DNA of 64,000 nucleotides from Aestuariirhabdus litorea (GCF_003864255.1 NZ_QWEZ01000001.1:744001-808000), one strand, 5' to 3'. Positions 37,671-46,243 are shown, counted from the stretch's first letter. Numbers and translations are program-made. The notes: generated by a model from the sequence alone, not told the origin.

Positions 37671-38288
37671 ATGGTCAAGGAGCGCAAACCCAGTTTCAAT
37701 GAGGTCGCCTATCACGAGGCAGGTCATGCGGTAGTGGCTCACTACTATCGACGTGCAGTGTTTGAGATCTCGATGCAGGCCGACAAATATGTCAGTGGCT
37801 GGATGGTGAATGCCCGGCGCCCCCCGGTTGGAAAGCGGATGGATGGTATCTCCAAGCTTAGCCAGCTCTGGCCCCATGCGGTTGAGGAGCTGCTGGTCGA
37901 GTGTACCATTCTGATGGCTGGTGGTGTGGCCGAGGGAGGCTATCTGCGGATACCCCTCGGGCAGGTGGAGGGAGCGCAGGCTGATTTTGAATCCCTGGTT
38001 CAGGAGATGCGGGCGATGGAGGTTCTGCAACGCGAGATACCCGAGTTCCAGCAGATGTTGCCCCTCAACCGCGAGCGTCTGTTGCACAGCGCCATCGCCC
38101 GGGCAAATCGCATCATGACCCACCACAGTGGCTGGCTTTTCGTGGAGCGTATCGTTGGTGCGTTGATCGCACGGCCCCACCTGGGGCAGGAGAGCCTCAA
38201 GCGGATACTGGCCGATATGCGCCAGGATAGCGGTCAGCTGCCCAGCGACCGGGCCCCTCTGAACTATCAGATGGCGATGGACCTCTGA
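37671..38288 (+). CDS. Stand-alone M41-like (FtsH peptidase-type) zinc metalloprotease domain
   Basis: A 205-residue soluble protein with the zincin motif HEAGH (H15, E16, H19) in the FtsH-like context VAYHEAGHAVVAHYY. The third expected ligand, an Asp about 86 residues on (LMAGGVAEGG then QADFESL, D105), is also present. There is no AAA ATPase domain, membrane span or signal. It is therefore a candidate ATP-independent cytoplasmic protease of unknown substrate. TGGGGTGA before ATG 37671 decides the start over GTG 37665. Its stop overlaps the next gene as TGATG. Confidence 0.75.
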   Translation: MVKERKPSFNEVAYHEAGHAVVAHYYRRAVFEISMQADKYVSGWMVNARRPPVGKRMDGISKLSQLWPHAVEELLVECTILMAGGVAEGGYLRIPLGQVEGAQADFESLVQEMRAMEVLQREIPEFQQMLPLNRERLLHSAIARANRIMTHHSGWLFVERIVGALIARPHLGQESLKRILADMRQDSGQLPSDRAPLNYQMAMDL

Positions 38289-38827
38289 TGGGTGACAATA
38301 AGCCTGCATCAAACAAGCCCCGTACGCGAAGGGCACCGATCCGTCTGCGCTCAATCGTCTCCGGGCCGGAATGGCTTGAAACCCTGCTCAGTGGGCTGCC
38401 TGAACAGGGGTTGGGCGAGCGCGAGCTTTTGATTCGTAACAGTTACCGTGTCGCGGAAAGTGATTATGGTCGTAAGCCTGCCGGCTTCGACGACACTGGC
38501 CTGCGTAGCCTGGCCTGTTTTGAACGGGATCAATTGCTGTTTTGGCCCTGGGTGGCGGTGATCGAACTCAGTGTTGACAACTCTGCCCGCGAGGGATGGG
38601 GCAAGGCGGAGCTGAACCGTTTGCTGACCCGGGTGTTCGGCGCAGCCGAGAGCCTCCGGGTCCGTTTTTATCGCCGCAGCGAGGAGCGATTTCTGGTGCG
38701 CGCCATCGACCAGACCGAGCTGATCGACCGGCTGGAGTGGATGCGTGCCTGCCTGGCCGAGGAAGGGGGGGATCGGGGGGGGCATTCGGCCGCTCTGCCA
38801 GGGGATGCACTATGGGTTGGGTCCTGA
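38288..38827 (+). CDS. Hypothetical protein coupled to the M41-like protease
   Basis: A 179-residue protein I do not recognise. The N-terminus is basic (KPRTRRAPIRLRS); the rest is mixed alpha/beta with no metal or membrane motif. It is translated from an overlapping TGATG with the protease gene, so the two probably act together. Near its end the frame crosses two G runs (G7 at 38765-38771 and G8 at 38775-38782); loss of one G would fuse it in frame to the zinc-ribbon ORF that follows. Confidence 0.65.
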   Translation: MGDNKPASNKPRTRRAPIRLRSIVSGPEWLETLLSGLPEQGLGERELLIRNSYRVAESDYGRKPAGFDDTGLRSLACFERDQLLFWPWVAVIELSVDNSAREGWGKAELNRLLTRVFGAAESLRVRFYRRSEERFLVRAIDQTELIDRLEWMRACLAEEGGDRGGHSAALPGDALWVGS

Positions 38828-38870
38828 TCTTGAGAGCGCCGATGCCCGCTGCAGCGCGACCCCGCCTCGG

Positions 38871-39266
38871 ATGAACAGCGAGGGCGATGCTTCAAGCCTT
38901 AACCACTACCGCCGGCTCGCCGGGCAATGGGAGGAGGAGCAGCACCCCCACGAACGGCTGCTGTCGGGGCTGGAACTGGTTGCGCTGCGCTGCTGGGTTG
39001 GTTCACAGCCGGAGGGAACGCCGGTGCTTGACCCACTGATCCTGGACTGGTTGGAGGCCGGAGAGGCCAACCAGCCCGAGGACTGGTTCCATAGCCAGTT
39101 GCGCGAGCGGGGCTGCTGCAACCATTGCGGCAACCGTTACAAGCTGGAGAATCTGGCGATCTGCACCTGCTGCAGTATCACCCTCTGCCCCTTCTGTGTG
39201 GGTAAAACCGATAGGCAGTCATCTCGCTACCGGCGCTGTGAGTGTGGAGGAGATTGGGTTGGCTAG
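38871..39266 (+). CDS. Hypothetical zinc-ribbon protein
   Basis: A 131-residue protein. The N-terminal half is acidic and helical; the C-terminal half carries eight cysteines in CCNHCGNRY, CTCCSITLCPFCVG and RRCECGGDW, a likely double zinc ribbon. The start is uncertain: ATG 38871 lacks a ribosome binding site, ATG 38805 has AGGGG too close, and the frame is open back to 38745 inside the previous gene, which is why a fusion by frameshift is possible. Function unknown. Confidence 0.6.
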   Translation: MNSEGDASSLNHYRRLAGQWEEEQHPHERLLSGLELVALRCWVGSQPEGTPVLDPLILDWLEAGEANQPEDWFHSQLRERGCCNHCGNRYKLENLAICTCCSITLCPFCVGKTDRQSSRYRRCECGGDWVG

Positions 39267-39382
39267 GAGCGGGAGAGTCCTGGTTTGCGTGCTGGCCTCC
39301 TTCAAGCCCTGCAAGAGCGCAGGCTGGCTGAGGACCCCTCGACGGGGAGTGATCAAGGGTTATGGAACAGGAGGAATAAGCC

Positions 39383-39574
39383 ATGAGTGAACGCCCCTCC
39401 GTCTATCGGTGCGGCAATGTCTACCATGTGGTGTTCAGGTCAGGGAACCTTATGATTGATGGGCAGCAGGGTGAGCATGTACCCCGCTATGAAGCGGGTA
39501 ACCCCTGCCATCCGTCACCATGCGGGGCGGTGATTCTGCCGATAAGGAAAAGGGACAAGAAAGATCCTGGATAG
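39383..39574 (+). CDS. Small hypothetical protein with strong ribosome binding site
   Basis: A 63-residue ORF with GGAGGA 8 nt before the ATG, the strongest such site in this part of the window. The protein is basic, with three cysteines and a charged tail (KRDKKDPG), and matches no family known to me. It may be the last gene of the unknown cluster starting at 37184. Confidence 0.45.
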   Translation: MSERPSVYRCGNVYHVVFRSGNLMIDGQQGEHVPRYEAGNPCHPSPCGAVILPIRKRDKKDPG

Positions 39575-39819
39575 GTTAGGAGCGGCGACAGGGTATAGCG
39601 GGTTGAGAACGAAACCGGCCAGGTTGGGGGTAGGGGCTACTAATTGCCCAAAGAAACTCTTAGAATGCGCCTCGCTTTTGCTGGTGGTGGTAATCAGGGG
39701 TGCCCTTTACTGTCTCACCGGCTGCAAGATGGCCGCTGTTTTTTGGTGTAGTCTGTATTAAGCAATCAGTTTGCGCGTCTGTGCGAGTTCCCTCACCTCA
39801 TACAAAAAGGAATCCTCTA

Positions 39820-40479
39820 ATGCATTACTCCTCTGTGCCCGCCCGGGCGCTACTCCTGTTGGTGTTGTTTCATATCCTGGTGATCGCTTCCAGTAACTAC
39901 CTGGTGCAGATCCCCTTTACCCTGGCCGGGTTCCATACTACCTGGGGAGCCTTTAGCTTTCCCTTTATCTTCCTGGCGACTGACCTTACGGTGAGAATCT
40001 TTGGTGCTGAGTCGGCCCGGCGCATCATCTTCCGGGTGATGTTCCCCGCCCTGGCGATCTCCTATCTGGTGTCGGTGCTCTTTTACCAGGGAGCCTACCA
40101 GGGAGCGGCGGCTCTGCTGGAGTTCAACAGCTTTGTGGCGCGCATCGCCTTTGCCAGCTTTGCGGCCTACCTGCTGGGCCAGCTGGTGGATATTCGTGTG
40201 TTTAGCCGGCTGCGTGCGCTTCGTGTTTGGTGGGTGGCTCCGGCCGTATCGACGGTGATTGGTAACCTGCTGGATTCCCTGGCCTTCTTCGCGCTGGCCT
40301 TCTACCAGTCGACTGACCCCTTCATGGCGGCGAACTGGCTTGAGATCGCCCTGGTGGACTACGGCTACAAGCTGGCGGTGAGCCTGCTCTTTTTCCTGCC
40401 CCTGTATGGCGTGCTGCTTAAGCGGATTCAGGCCTGGCTTACCCGCCAGCAGGGAGCGCCGCTGAGCGAAGCCCTTTAG
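39820..40479 (+). CDS. yhhQ: Queuosine precursor transporter, YhhQ/VUT family
   Basis: A 219-residue membrane protein with six or seven spans. The family blocks FLATDLTVRIFGAESAR, the interior helix pair, and STVIGNLLDSLAFFALAF are typical of YhhQ, which imports preQ0/preQ1. AAGGAATCCT before ATG 39820 decides the start; the frame back to GTG 39700 adds a non-hydrophobic stretch. A 9-bp hairpin (GGGACCGGG with CCCGGTCCC, 40492-40530) follows the gene without a T-run. Confidence 0.9.
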   Translation: MHYSSVPARALLLLVLFHILVIASSNYLVQIPFTLAGFHTTWGAFSFPFIFLATDLTVRIFGAESARRIIFRVMFPALAISYLVSVLFYQGAYQGAAALLEFNSFVARIAFASFAAYLLGQLVDIRVFSRLRALRVWWVAPAVSTVIGNLLDSLAFFALAFYQSTDPFMAANWLEIALVDYGYKLAVSLLFFLPLYGVLLKRIQAWLTRQQGAPLSEAL

Positions 40480-40543
40480 GGGCGAGCGGGTGGGACCGGG
40501 GGCTGCAGCAGTTGGCGGCAACCCGGTCCCGCTGGGGCCTTCC

Positions 40544-40617
40544 AAAAAGGGACGGCCCAACGCTTGGGGTCGTCGGGCCGTCCGGGTAACATTGGAACCT
40601 TAGGAGTAGGTCAATGT
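40544..40617 (-). ncRNA. Candidate small RNA, family copy C (upstream of msrA)
   Basis: Minus-strand element of about 74 nt. A -10 box TATACT (40630 to 40625) is followed by a first hairpin (ACATTG with CAATGT) whose loop shows ACTCCT, then the box CCCCAAGCG, which here lies in the loop of the terminator hairpin GGACGGCCC/GGGCCGTCC, then five T. The box spacing is the same as in copy B (32 nt). The remaining 210 bp to msrA hold no other feature I can support. Confidence 0.6.
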
Positions 40618-40826
40618 CCCCGTAAGTATAGACAGCAGATTGTTCCCGGCTATCCGTAATGGTACTTCTTTCTATTGTGATAACTACCTAGGTTAAAGCC
40701 GTCACTGGTTAGAACGTAGCGAAGCAAAAAGGGCGAAACCCGACCGCCTCCGGGCGCCGGTTGATCATCTGCTGCCTTGATAGCCCCCCTGCGAGGGCCT
40801 CTTTACCCAATACCGGAGTGTTCCTT

Positions 40827-41447
40827 ATGCTCGATAAAACTACCCTCTGTTCCGCATCCGACGCTTTAGCCGGACGTCCGCAGTTGATGCCCGTGCCGGA
40901 GCGTCACTTCGTCAAGGAGACCCCCCTTAAGCCCCCTTTTCCAAAAGGTATGGAGATGGCGATCTTCGGGATGGGCTGCTTCTGGGGGGCTGAGCGTCGC
41001 CTTTGGTTGCAGGAGGGGGTCTACAGTACGGCGGTGGGTTACGCCGGAGGGCACACCCCCAACCCCACTTATGAGGAAGTCTGTAGCGGTCGTACAGCCC
41101 ATGCCGAGGTGGTGCTGGTGGTGTTCGACCCGCAGAAGATCGCCTATGAGTCGTTGCTTAAGCTGTTCTGGGAGAGCCATGATCCTACCCAGGGGATGCG
41201 TCAGGGTAATGATCTGGGCACCCAGTACCGCTCGGTAATCTACTGCACCAGTGATGAGCAGCTCAAGTTTGCCTGCGCAAGTCGCAGTGACTACCAGGCT
41301 TCTCTCCGGGGGGCCGGGTTTGGTCCCATCACCACTGAGATTGAACTCGCCCCTCAGTTCTATTACGCAGAGGAGTACCACCAGCAGTATTTGGCGAAGA
41401 ATCCCGATGGGTATTGCGGGCTGCGTGGAACCGGCGTTAGCTGCTAA
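40827..41447 (+). CDS. msrA: Peptide-methionine (S)-S-oxide reductase
   Basis: A 206-residue MsrA that repairs oxidised methionine. The catalytic cysteine is in [35 protein letters not shown] and the [20 protein letters not shown] block complete the signature, and a resolving Cys is in the C-terminal [12 protein letters not shown]. The N-terminal 45-residue arm is the usual long form of proteobacterial MsrA. ATG 40827 has GGAG upstream. It is flanked on both sides by the candidate sRNA elements. Confidence 0.95.
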   Translation: MLDKTTLCSASDALAGRPQLMPVPERHFVKETPLKPPFPKGMEMAIFGMGCFWGAERRLWLQEGVYSTAVGYAGGHTPNPTYEEVCSGRTAHAEVVLVVFDPQKIAYESLLKLFWESHDPTQGMRQGNDLGTQYRSVIYCTSDEQLKFACASRSDYQASLRGAGFGPITTEIELAPQFYYAEEYHQQYLAKNPDGYCGLRGTGVSC

Positions 41448-41472
41448 GGCGTTTTCCCCTCCTGACGAAAAC

Positions 41473-41503
41473 AAACCCCGGACCGATTAGGGTGCCGGGG
41501 TTT
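41473..41503 (+). terminator. Hairpin after msrA
   Basis: Stem AAACCCCGG (41473-41481) with CCGGGGTTT (41495-41503), 13-nt loop, 26 bp after the msrA stop. Only three T follow, so it is a moderate terminator candidate. Confidence 0.5.
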
Positions 41504-41599
41504 CAGTCGTTGAACCTTGCCCAGGATAGTTCACACAGACTGCTTCCAGCATAGACCATAATGGAGCCGGAGGTTGTGTTCAGGGTTAGGTATAGCGAC

Positions 41600-41751
41600 T
41601 GGCTCGCTCCCGGCATCCCTGCCTTTCGCGATCTACGACCTACAGGGATGTAGGGAGTGCCAGTTGCGCAGCCACTGGCCCGCACATCCATGTAGGCATC
41701 ACCGCTGCCACCATCCCTGACTCTCGCGGCATACCGCCCATCCCTGGGCAT
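41600..41751 (-). repeat. Dispersed intergenic repeat, copy 2 (reverse orientation)
   Basis: Read on the minus strand this runs ATGCCCAGGGATGGGCGGTA, CCGCGAGAGTCAGGGATGG, a variable middle, then CCCTGTAGGTCGTAGATCGC and GGCAGGGATGCCGGGAGCGA. The order is the same as in copies 1 and 3. It starts directly at the T-run of the terminator of candidate sRNA copy A. Confidence 0.7.
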
Positions 41752-41861
41752 AAAAAAACGGCTATGACCTAAGGGGGAGTCATAGCCGTCTATCTCAATA
41801 ACCCTTCACGCTTGGGGGATCGTGTCCGGGTTGAACAACAACACTAGGAGTGGTACTTCAC
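41752..41861 (-). ncRNA. Candidate small RNA, family copy A
   Basis: Minus-strand element of about 110 nt: ACTCCT box at 41851-41846, CCCCCAAGCG box at 41818-41809 (27 nt apart), terminator stem CGGCTATGAC with GTCATAGCCG and seven T at 41758-41752. A CAGAAT hexamer at the place matching the copy C -10 box is a weak promoter candidate. No ORF of use is present on either strand. Confidence 0.55.
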
Positions 41862-41983
41862 TGTCAACATTCTGTACTAACTATGACACGCGCTCTGTGA
41901 GCAAAGTTCCACTGTTTGGAAGAAAAAACCGCAAAAAATATAAACCTATGAAAATAGAGGTTTTTTAGGGGGGTAGCGGGGGC

Positions 41984-42098
41984 AAAAAAAACGGTCATGA
42001 CCAAAGGGGGAGAGTCATGACCGCTACAAGATCTCTGCAGCGCTTGGGGGGTTGCTGAGAGATTACTGTCAACACTAAACACAGGAGTAGTCACGAGG
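41984..42098 (-). ncRNA. Candidate small RNA, family copy B
   Basis: Minus-strand element of about 115 nt, a tandem relative of copy A 123 bp away: ACTCCT box at 42088-42083, CCCCCAAGCG box at 42050-42041 (32 nt apart), terminator stem CGGTCATGAC with GTCATGACCG and eight T at 41991-41984. The terminator hairpin differs from copy A by paired base changes that keep the stem. No clear -10 box was found. The stretch from 42099 to 42351 holds no gene I can support. Confidence 0.55.
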
Positions 42099-42351
42099 GA
42101 GTTGTGAGCTACACATTGGTTAAGAGTCTAAGCCGGTCAAAAAGTTCCGGCTCTTTCGATCCGGTGGCTCTGCCCTTGGGAGGACGAGGCCCTTTTTCGT
42201 TGGCTGTCTCATTAACCAATGAGTACAGGATAGAGAGTTGAAGGGGCGCGCACTATTGGTAGATACCCGGGATGGGTGAGGGAAACTACCTAGCAGGGTG
42301 GGCGTTGGCGAAAAATCGGAGGCGGTGCGGTAAGCAGAAATCCTGACTGGG

Positions 42352-44781
42352 CTAGAAAAGGCCCATCTGTCGACCGGTGATTTCAGCAAAGGAGTCGCCC
42401 AGGAAATGCAAAATCCCGTCCGCGATCGGCTCCAGTTGGCGTTCTATGTAGCGTTCGTAGTCGAGGGCGGACTCTGCGTAGCGGGCGGGCTCGGCGCCTT
42501 TAACAGTCATCAGGTACTCCACCCAGCCCCCGCGCTGGTATGCGGGTGGCAGGTTGCGAACCCGTCGAATCTCCTCTTCGCGCAGTGCCGCCTGGGCGTG
42601 GGGGGGGATGTTGCGGCTGTACTCCGACAGCGGGCGGCGCAACCGTTTGCGATACACCAACTCTCCATCGTGTTTGCCCTCCAGGGTGTCGGCCACGGTC
42701 TGCTGGATAAACTCGCGGTAGTCCTCGCCGTGGAAAATCTTCCAGTAGAGGCTGCGTTGAAAGCGGCGGGCGAGGGCGGTCCAGTCGCTGCGAACCGTTT
42801 CCAGCCCCTTGAAGATCAGGCGCTCCTTACCCTCCTGCTCGATAATGCCCGCGTAGCGCTTTTTTGAGCCCTGTTCCGAGCCGCGGATGGTGGGCATGAG
42901 GAAATGGGTGAAGTGGGTCTCGAACTCGATCTCCAGATGGCTTTTGATCCCATATTCCTGTTGTAACCGTTCGAGCCACCACTGGTTGAGCCCCCGCGCC
43001 AGCTCCTCACCGATGGCCCGGGCATCGGCCGCCGCCAGCGCCTGTTCCACCAGCACGAATACCGAATCGGTATCGCCGTAGATCACCCGGTGCCCCTGCT
43101 GCTCGATAAAGTGTTTGCTACGGGTGAGGATCTGGTGGCCGCGCAGGGTGATGGAGCTGGGCAGCCGGTAATCGAAGAAGCGACACCCCGGGGTTCCCAG
43201 CACACCGTAAAAGGAGTTCATCAAAATTTTGATCGCCTGGCTGAGGGGCTGGTTTTTCGCCCGCTTGGCGTTATCGCGTAGGAGCCAGAGCTGCTCGATC
43301 AGGCCTGGCAGGATCGATTGCTCCTTGCTGAACAGGGCTCCGTTAAAGCCTGGCACCAGGGTGGAGTGCTCCAGCAGGTCGGTCTCATGCTGGCTGTCGT
43401 TGGCCGGGCGAGGATCGGCCTTAAGGCCGGCGATCAGTCCCAGCGGGTCCACCATAAAGGTGCGGATGATGCTGGGGTAGAGACTCTTGAAGTCGAGCAC
43501 CAGCACATTGCGGTAGAGGCCGGGGGCGGAATCCATCACATAGCCTCCGGGGCTGCCTACTCCACGGGGATTTTGAGTCAGGTTGGGGGCGATGTAGCCG
43601 GCTCGGTGCAGGCGCGGGAGGTAGTTGTGGTCGAAAGCGGCGACCGAGCCGCCAAAGCGGTCCATGGCCAGTCCGGTCATGCAGGCGCGGCGGGTGGCAA
43701 ATTCGATCAGCTCGGTTTTGGCAAAGATCTCCCACACCAGCTGGCAGTCCTCGAGGTTGTAGGCCGACAGGGCCGCTTTATCCTCCATAAAAAGGCGCCC
43801 GATCTCTTCGCCCCGCTGGTCGTTATGTTCGATCAGCTTGCCCCGCTCCAGCAGCTCACGGGCCACCGCATCCAGGGCAAAACTCTCGAAGTGCCAGGTG
43901 GCGGATTTGAGGGTGTCGATGCCATCGAGCACCACCCGCCCCGGCAGCAGCAGGCTGAAGTGGTCCGGGTTATCGCGGGATTGGCGCCACTCAAGGGCAC
44001 TCCCATCGCGCCCGATGCAGAAGGGAATGGCCAGCGCATCGGCTCGCTTCTGCAGTACCCGCAGATCGAAATTGATCAGGTTCCAGCCGATTAACAGGTC
44101 GGGGTCCCGGTCGTGGCACCAGTCACAAAAAACCTGGATCAGCTCTCGCTCGTCGCGCATGAAACGGGTGTGGGGAGGAGGTGTCCCCTCACCGATCATC
44201 AGCACCTCGCGTTCGGTCGGGCTCTGGTCATGGTTTCCGCTGACCATGGCGATGGAATAGAGCTGCTCCGCCCGCAAATCGGTTTCGATGTCGATGGAGG
44301 CGACCCGGAAGCGGGGAATCTTCTCAAGCTGCCGGGCTCGCACCCTGGGTTGCTGGATCGCCTGGAAGCCCTCCTGGTCAACGAGCGTGCCCTGCAAGCT
44401 AAGGGCACCGAGGACAAATCGCTCCATGAGGAAGCGGTCGCTGGGCTGGATATCGGCCTCATAGAGCTCAATCTGCTGTTTGCGTAGCAGGTCGCGGGCC
44501 CGGTAGAGGTTACGCTGCTGCTGGAAGTAACAGCCGGTAATGGCCTGCCCCTCAAAACTCAGCAGCTGCAGCGGTCGTGACTGGAAGCCCGGCAGGGAGG
44601 ATAGCTGTGGCAGGGCTTGGGGGAGCGACCCGGTGTTGATAAAGCAGACCGCTTTCTCACCCCCAATTTTCGCCCGCACCGGCCCCTGCTCGCCTTTGAG
44701 CCAGAGTGTCAACTCCAGGCCATGGGCCGTATCTCGCCATTGGCGAGTGAGGAGAAAGGCGTTATGGGTCGGTTGGGTCAT
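42352..44781 (-). CDS. polB: DNA polymerase II (family B)
   Basis: An 809-residue family-B polymerase with proofreading. Exonuclease motif I is ASIDIET and motif II NLINFDLR; polymerase motifs are DFKSLYPSI (A), KILMNSFYGVLG (B) and YGDTDSVF (C), all with catalytic acidic residues. Pol II takes part in replication restart and translesion bypass. GGAG 7 nt before ATG 44781 decides the start over 44811. I see no LexA box upstream. Confidence 0.95.
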   Translation of the reverse strand: MTQPTHNAFLLTRQWRDTAHGLELTLWLKGEQGPVRAKIGGEKAVCFINTGSLPQALPQLSSLPGFQSRPLQLLSFEGQAITGCYFQQQRNLYRARDLLRKQQIELYEADIQPSDRFLMERFVLGALSLQGTLVDQEGFQAIQQPRVRARQLEKIPRFRVASIDIETDLRAEQLYSIAMVSGNHDQSPTEREVLMIGEGTPPPHTRFMRDERELIQVFCDWCHDRDPDLLIGWNLINFDLRVLQKRADALAIPFCIGRDGSALEWRQSRDNPDHFSLLLPGRVVLDGIDTLKSATWHFESFALDAVARELLERGKLIEHNDQRGEEIGRLFMEDKAALSAYNLEDCQLVWEIFAKTELIEFATRRACMTGLAMDRFGGSVAAFDHNYLPRLHRAGYIAPNLTQNPRGVGSPGGYVMDSAPGLYRNVLVLDFKSLYPSIIRTFMVDPLGLIAGLKADPRPANDSQHETDLLEHSTLVPGFNGALFSKEQSILPGLIEQLWLLRDNAKRAKNQPLSQAIKILMNSFYGVLGTPGCRFFDYRLPSSITLRGHQILTRSKHFIEQQGHRVIYGDTDSVFVLVEQALAAADARAIGEELARGLNQWWLERLQQEYGIKSHLEIEFETHFTHFLMPTIRGSEQGSKKRYAGIIEQEGKERLIFKGLETVRSDWTALARRFQRSLYWKIFHGEDYREFIQQTVADTLEGKHDGELVYRKRLRRPLSEYSRNIPPHAQAALREEEIRRVRNLPPAYQRGGWVEYLMTVKGAEPARYAESALDYERYIERQLEPIADGILHFLGDSFAEITGRQMGLF

Positions 44782-45018
44782 CAAGGGCTCCAGCAGAGGG
44801 CAGTGTAGCACCGCTCGCTGGATGGATAACCCTGCCGGTCAGATAAAACCTGAGGTCCCTGTAGGTGATCGTCCTGGCAGATTTCCCCCAGCGAACCACC
44901 TGCGGCGATCTGCACGGCCTTAAACCCGCATTAGCCAAGGAATATCGCCTACAGACGCAGATCCCGGGACGCCTTAACCTGTATGCGCTCTATAGCCCAT
45001 TCTTTAAGGAGGAAGATG

Positions 45019-45384
45019 ATGAGCGCTCATAAAAATCAGGATGGTTTTCTGCGTACACAACGAAACAGGGCCAGCTCGGTTCGGTCGTGCCTGTTGGTGG
45101 TTTCACTGCTGTGTGCCCCTATGGCCTGGGCGGCATCCGAGCCAACCCCCGGCACTACAGCGGTTGCTACCGAGGCGGTAGCGATGCCAACCATCAACCT
45201 CAATACTGCCGATGCCCAGACCATTGCCGATAACCTGACGGGAATCGGCTTGACCAAAGCGCAGGCGATAGTGGCTTATCGCGATAAACATGGCGCCTTC
45301 GTGGCGCTGGAGGAGTTAACCGCGGTCAAGGGGATTGGCGAGAAAACCCTGGCCAAAAATGCCGAGCGTATTCGTTTGCAGTAA
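45019..45384 (+). CDS. ComEA-like helix-hairpin-helix protein
   Basis: A 121-residue exported protein: basic N-terminus, hydrophobic signal (SCLLVVSLLCAPMAWA-A), a short Pro/Thr/Ala linker and a C-terminal helix-hairpin-helix pair (INLNTADAQTIADNLTGIG and LTAVKGIGEKTLAKNAERI) as in ComEA DNA receptors. Many gammaproteobacteria carry such short ComEA proteins; a role in DNA uptake is not assured. AAGGAGG stands 6 nt before ATG 45019 and only 3 nt before ATG 45016. Confidence 0.85.
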   Translation: MSAHKNQDGFLRTQRNRASSVRSCLLVVSLLCAPMAWAASEPTPGTTAVATEAVAMPTINLNTADAQTIADNLTGIGLTKAQAIVAYRDKHGAFVALEELTAVKGIGEKTLAKNAERIRLQ

Positions 45385-45397
45385 ATTCAGGCGTTAA

Positions 45398-45427
45398 AAA
45401 GGGAGGTTCCAGTTCGGGCCTCCCTTT
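45398..45427 (+). terminator. Hairpin terminator after the ComEA-like gene
   Basis: Stem AAAGGGAGG with CCTCCCTTT and a 12-nt loop. The T-run is only three bases, but the A-run on the other side lets it serve the convergent cytochrome gene as well. Confidence 0.6.
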
Positions 45428-45455
45428 CTACGGTTATCGATGGTGGAGGGGCAAG

Positions 45456-46190
45456 TTAGCTCTCGTCTTTTTCCAGCATAAAGGACGGTAGCTTGAACCA
45501 CATATTAATCAGGCACAGGCCACTCATCGCGATCACACTACCAATTTCCACGGAACCCGCACCGGCGATCAGGTAAGCAAAACCATCCCAATACTTGGAC
45601 AGCCACCATGCCGAAATGTCGGCCCACAGGGCGATCCAGCTAAGACTGATTAATAGCGTTTTAAGTGCGCTGATATAGGAGCTGAAGGCGAATGCCAGCG
45701 TGACCAGAACCAGAAACACCGACATGCCAAAGAGATGAATGTGAGCGTTTTTTGCCATGTGGGTCCAGCTATACCCGGCTTCGGTGTATTTGATGATATC
45801 TTCATGGCTGCTGAAAGGGATTGAGGTGATCGCCTTGCTCATGGTGGAGTTGCGGCTATGGCACTTCTGACAGTCTTCCTCGAGGATATACATTACCTCT
45901 TCTTTGAAGTACTCATCATCCTTGGCGCCGTCTTTGATCCACTGCGCAATCACTTCGATGTCACCATCCTCGGCGACGTATTCGTACATGGAGCTTTTCA
46001 TGGCGCCCACGAGCATAGGGTCACTGTATTTTGCTTTAACCTTGTCCATGTCAGGCACGTTAAAGCCACTGGTGTTGGTTGAGTAGATTAGCCCGATCAG
46101 GGTGGCAGCACTAAGAGCACCCAAAATCACGGTGATGAGGAAGCCTGAAAGCCCGAGACGGGCCTGGAAATTGAGGGTATCTATACGCAT
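45456..46190 (-). CDS. Membrane-bound c-type cytochrome
   Basis: A 244-residue protein with an N-terminal membrane span (about 15-37), a periplasmic domain holding one heme-c site CQKCH (near residue 108), and four C-terminal spans (about 150-235). Histidines in the first of these (NAHIHLFGM) could bind a heme b, but that is speculation. I know of no named family for it. It is one of a pair with the heme protein upstream on the same strand; a terminator lies between them. Confidence 0.75.
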   Translation of the reverse strand: MRIDTLNFQARLGLSGFLITVILGALSAATLIGLIYSTNTSGFNVPDMDKVKAKYSDPMLVGAMKSSMYEYVAEDGDIEVIAQWIKDGAKDDEYFKEEVMYILEEDCQKCHSRNSTMSKAITSIPFSSHEDIIKYTEAGYSWTHMAKNAHIHLFGMSVFLVLVTLAFAFSSYISALKTLLISLSWIALWADISAWWLSKYWDGFAYLIAGAGSVEIGSVIAMSGLCLINMWFKLPSFMLEKDES

Positions 46191-46243
46191 GATAATCGTC
46201 CTGATCAGTTGTCCATAAACTGCGATGCATGGTTTACATGCCT

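Noticed and set aside
39780-39820. preQ1 riboswitch before yhhQ
   Set aside because: CCTCACCTCATACAAAAAGG loosely recalls the preQ1-I core, but the required stem and A-rich tail pattern are not met.
41752-42098. Integron attC sites
   Set aside because: The inverted repeats are followed by T-runs and lack the attC core sites; there is no integrase and no cassette genes.
42120-42389. 89-residue minus-strand frame at the polB end
   Set aside because: Ser/Pro/Arg-rich, overlaps the polB 3' end and has no ribosome binding site.
44782-44860. LexA (SOS) box before polB
   Set aside because: No CTG-N10-CAG with an AT-rich centre was found near the start.
44855-44880. Fourth copy of the dispersed repeat
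   Set aside because: Only GTCCCTGTAGGTGATCG resembles the family; the other blocks are missing.
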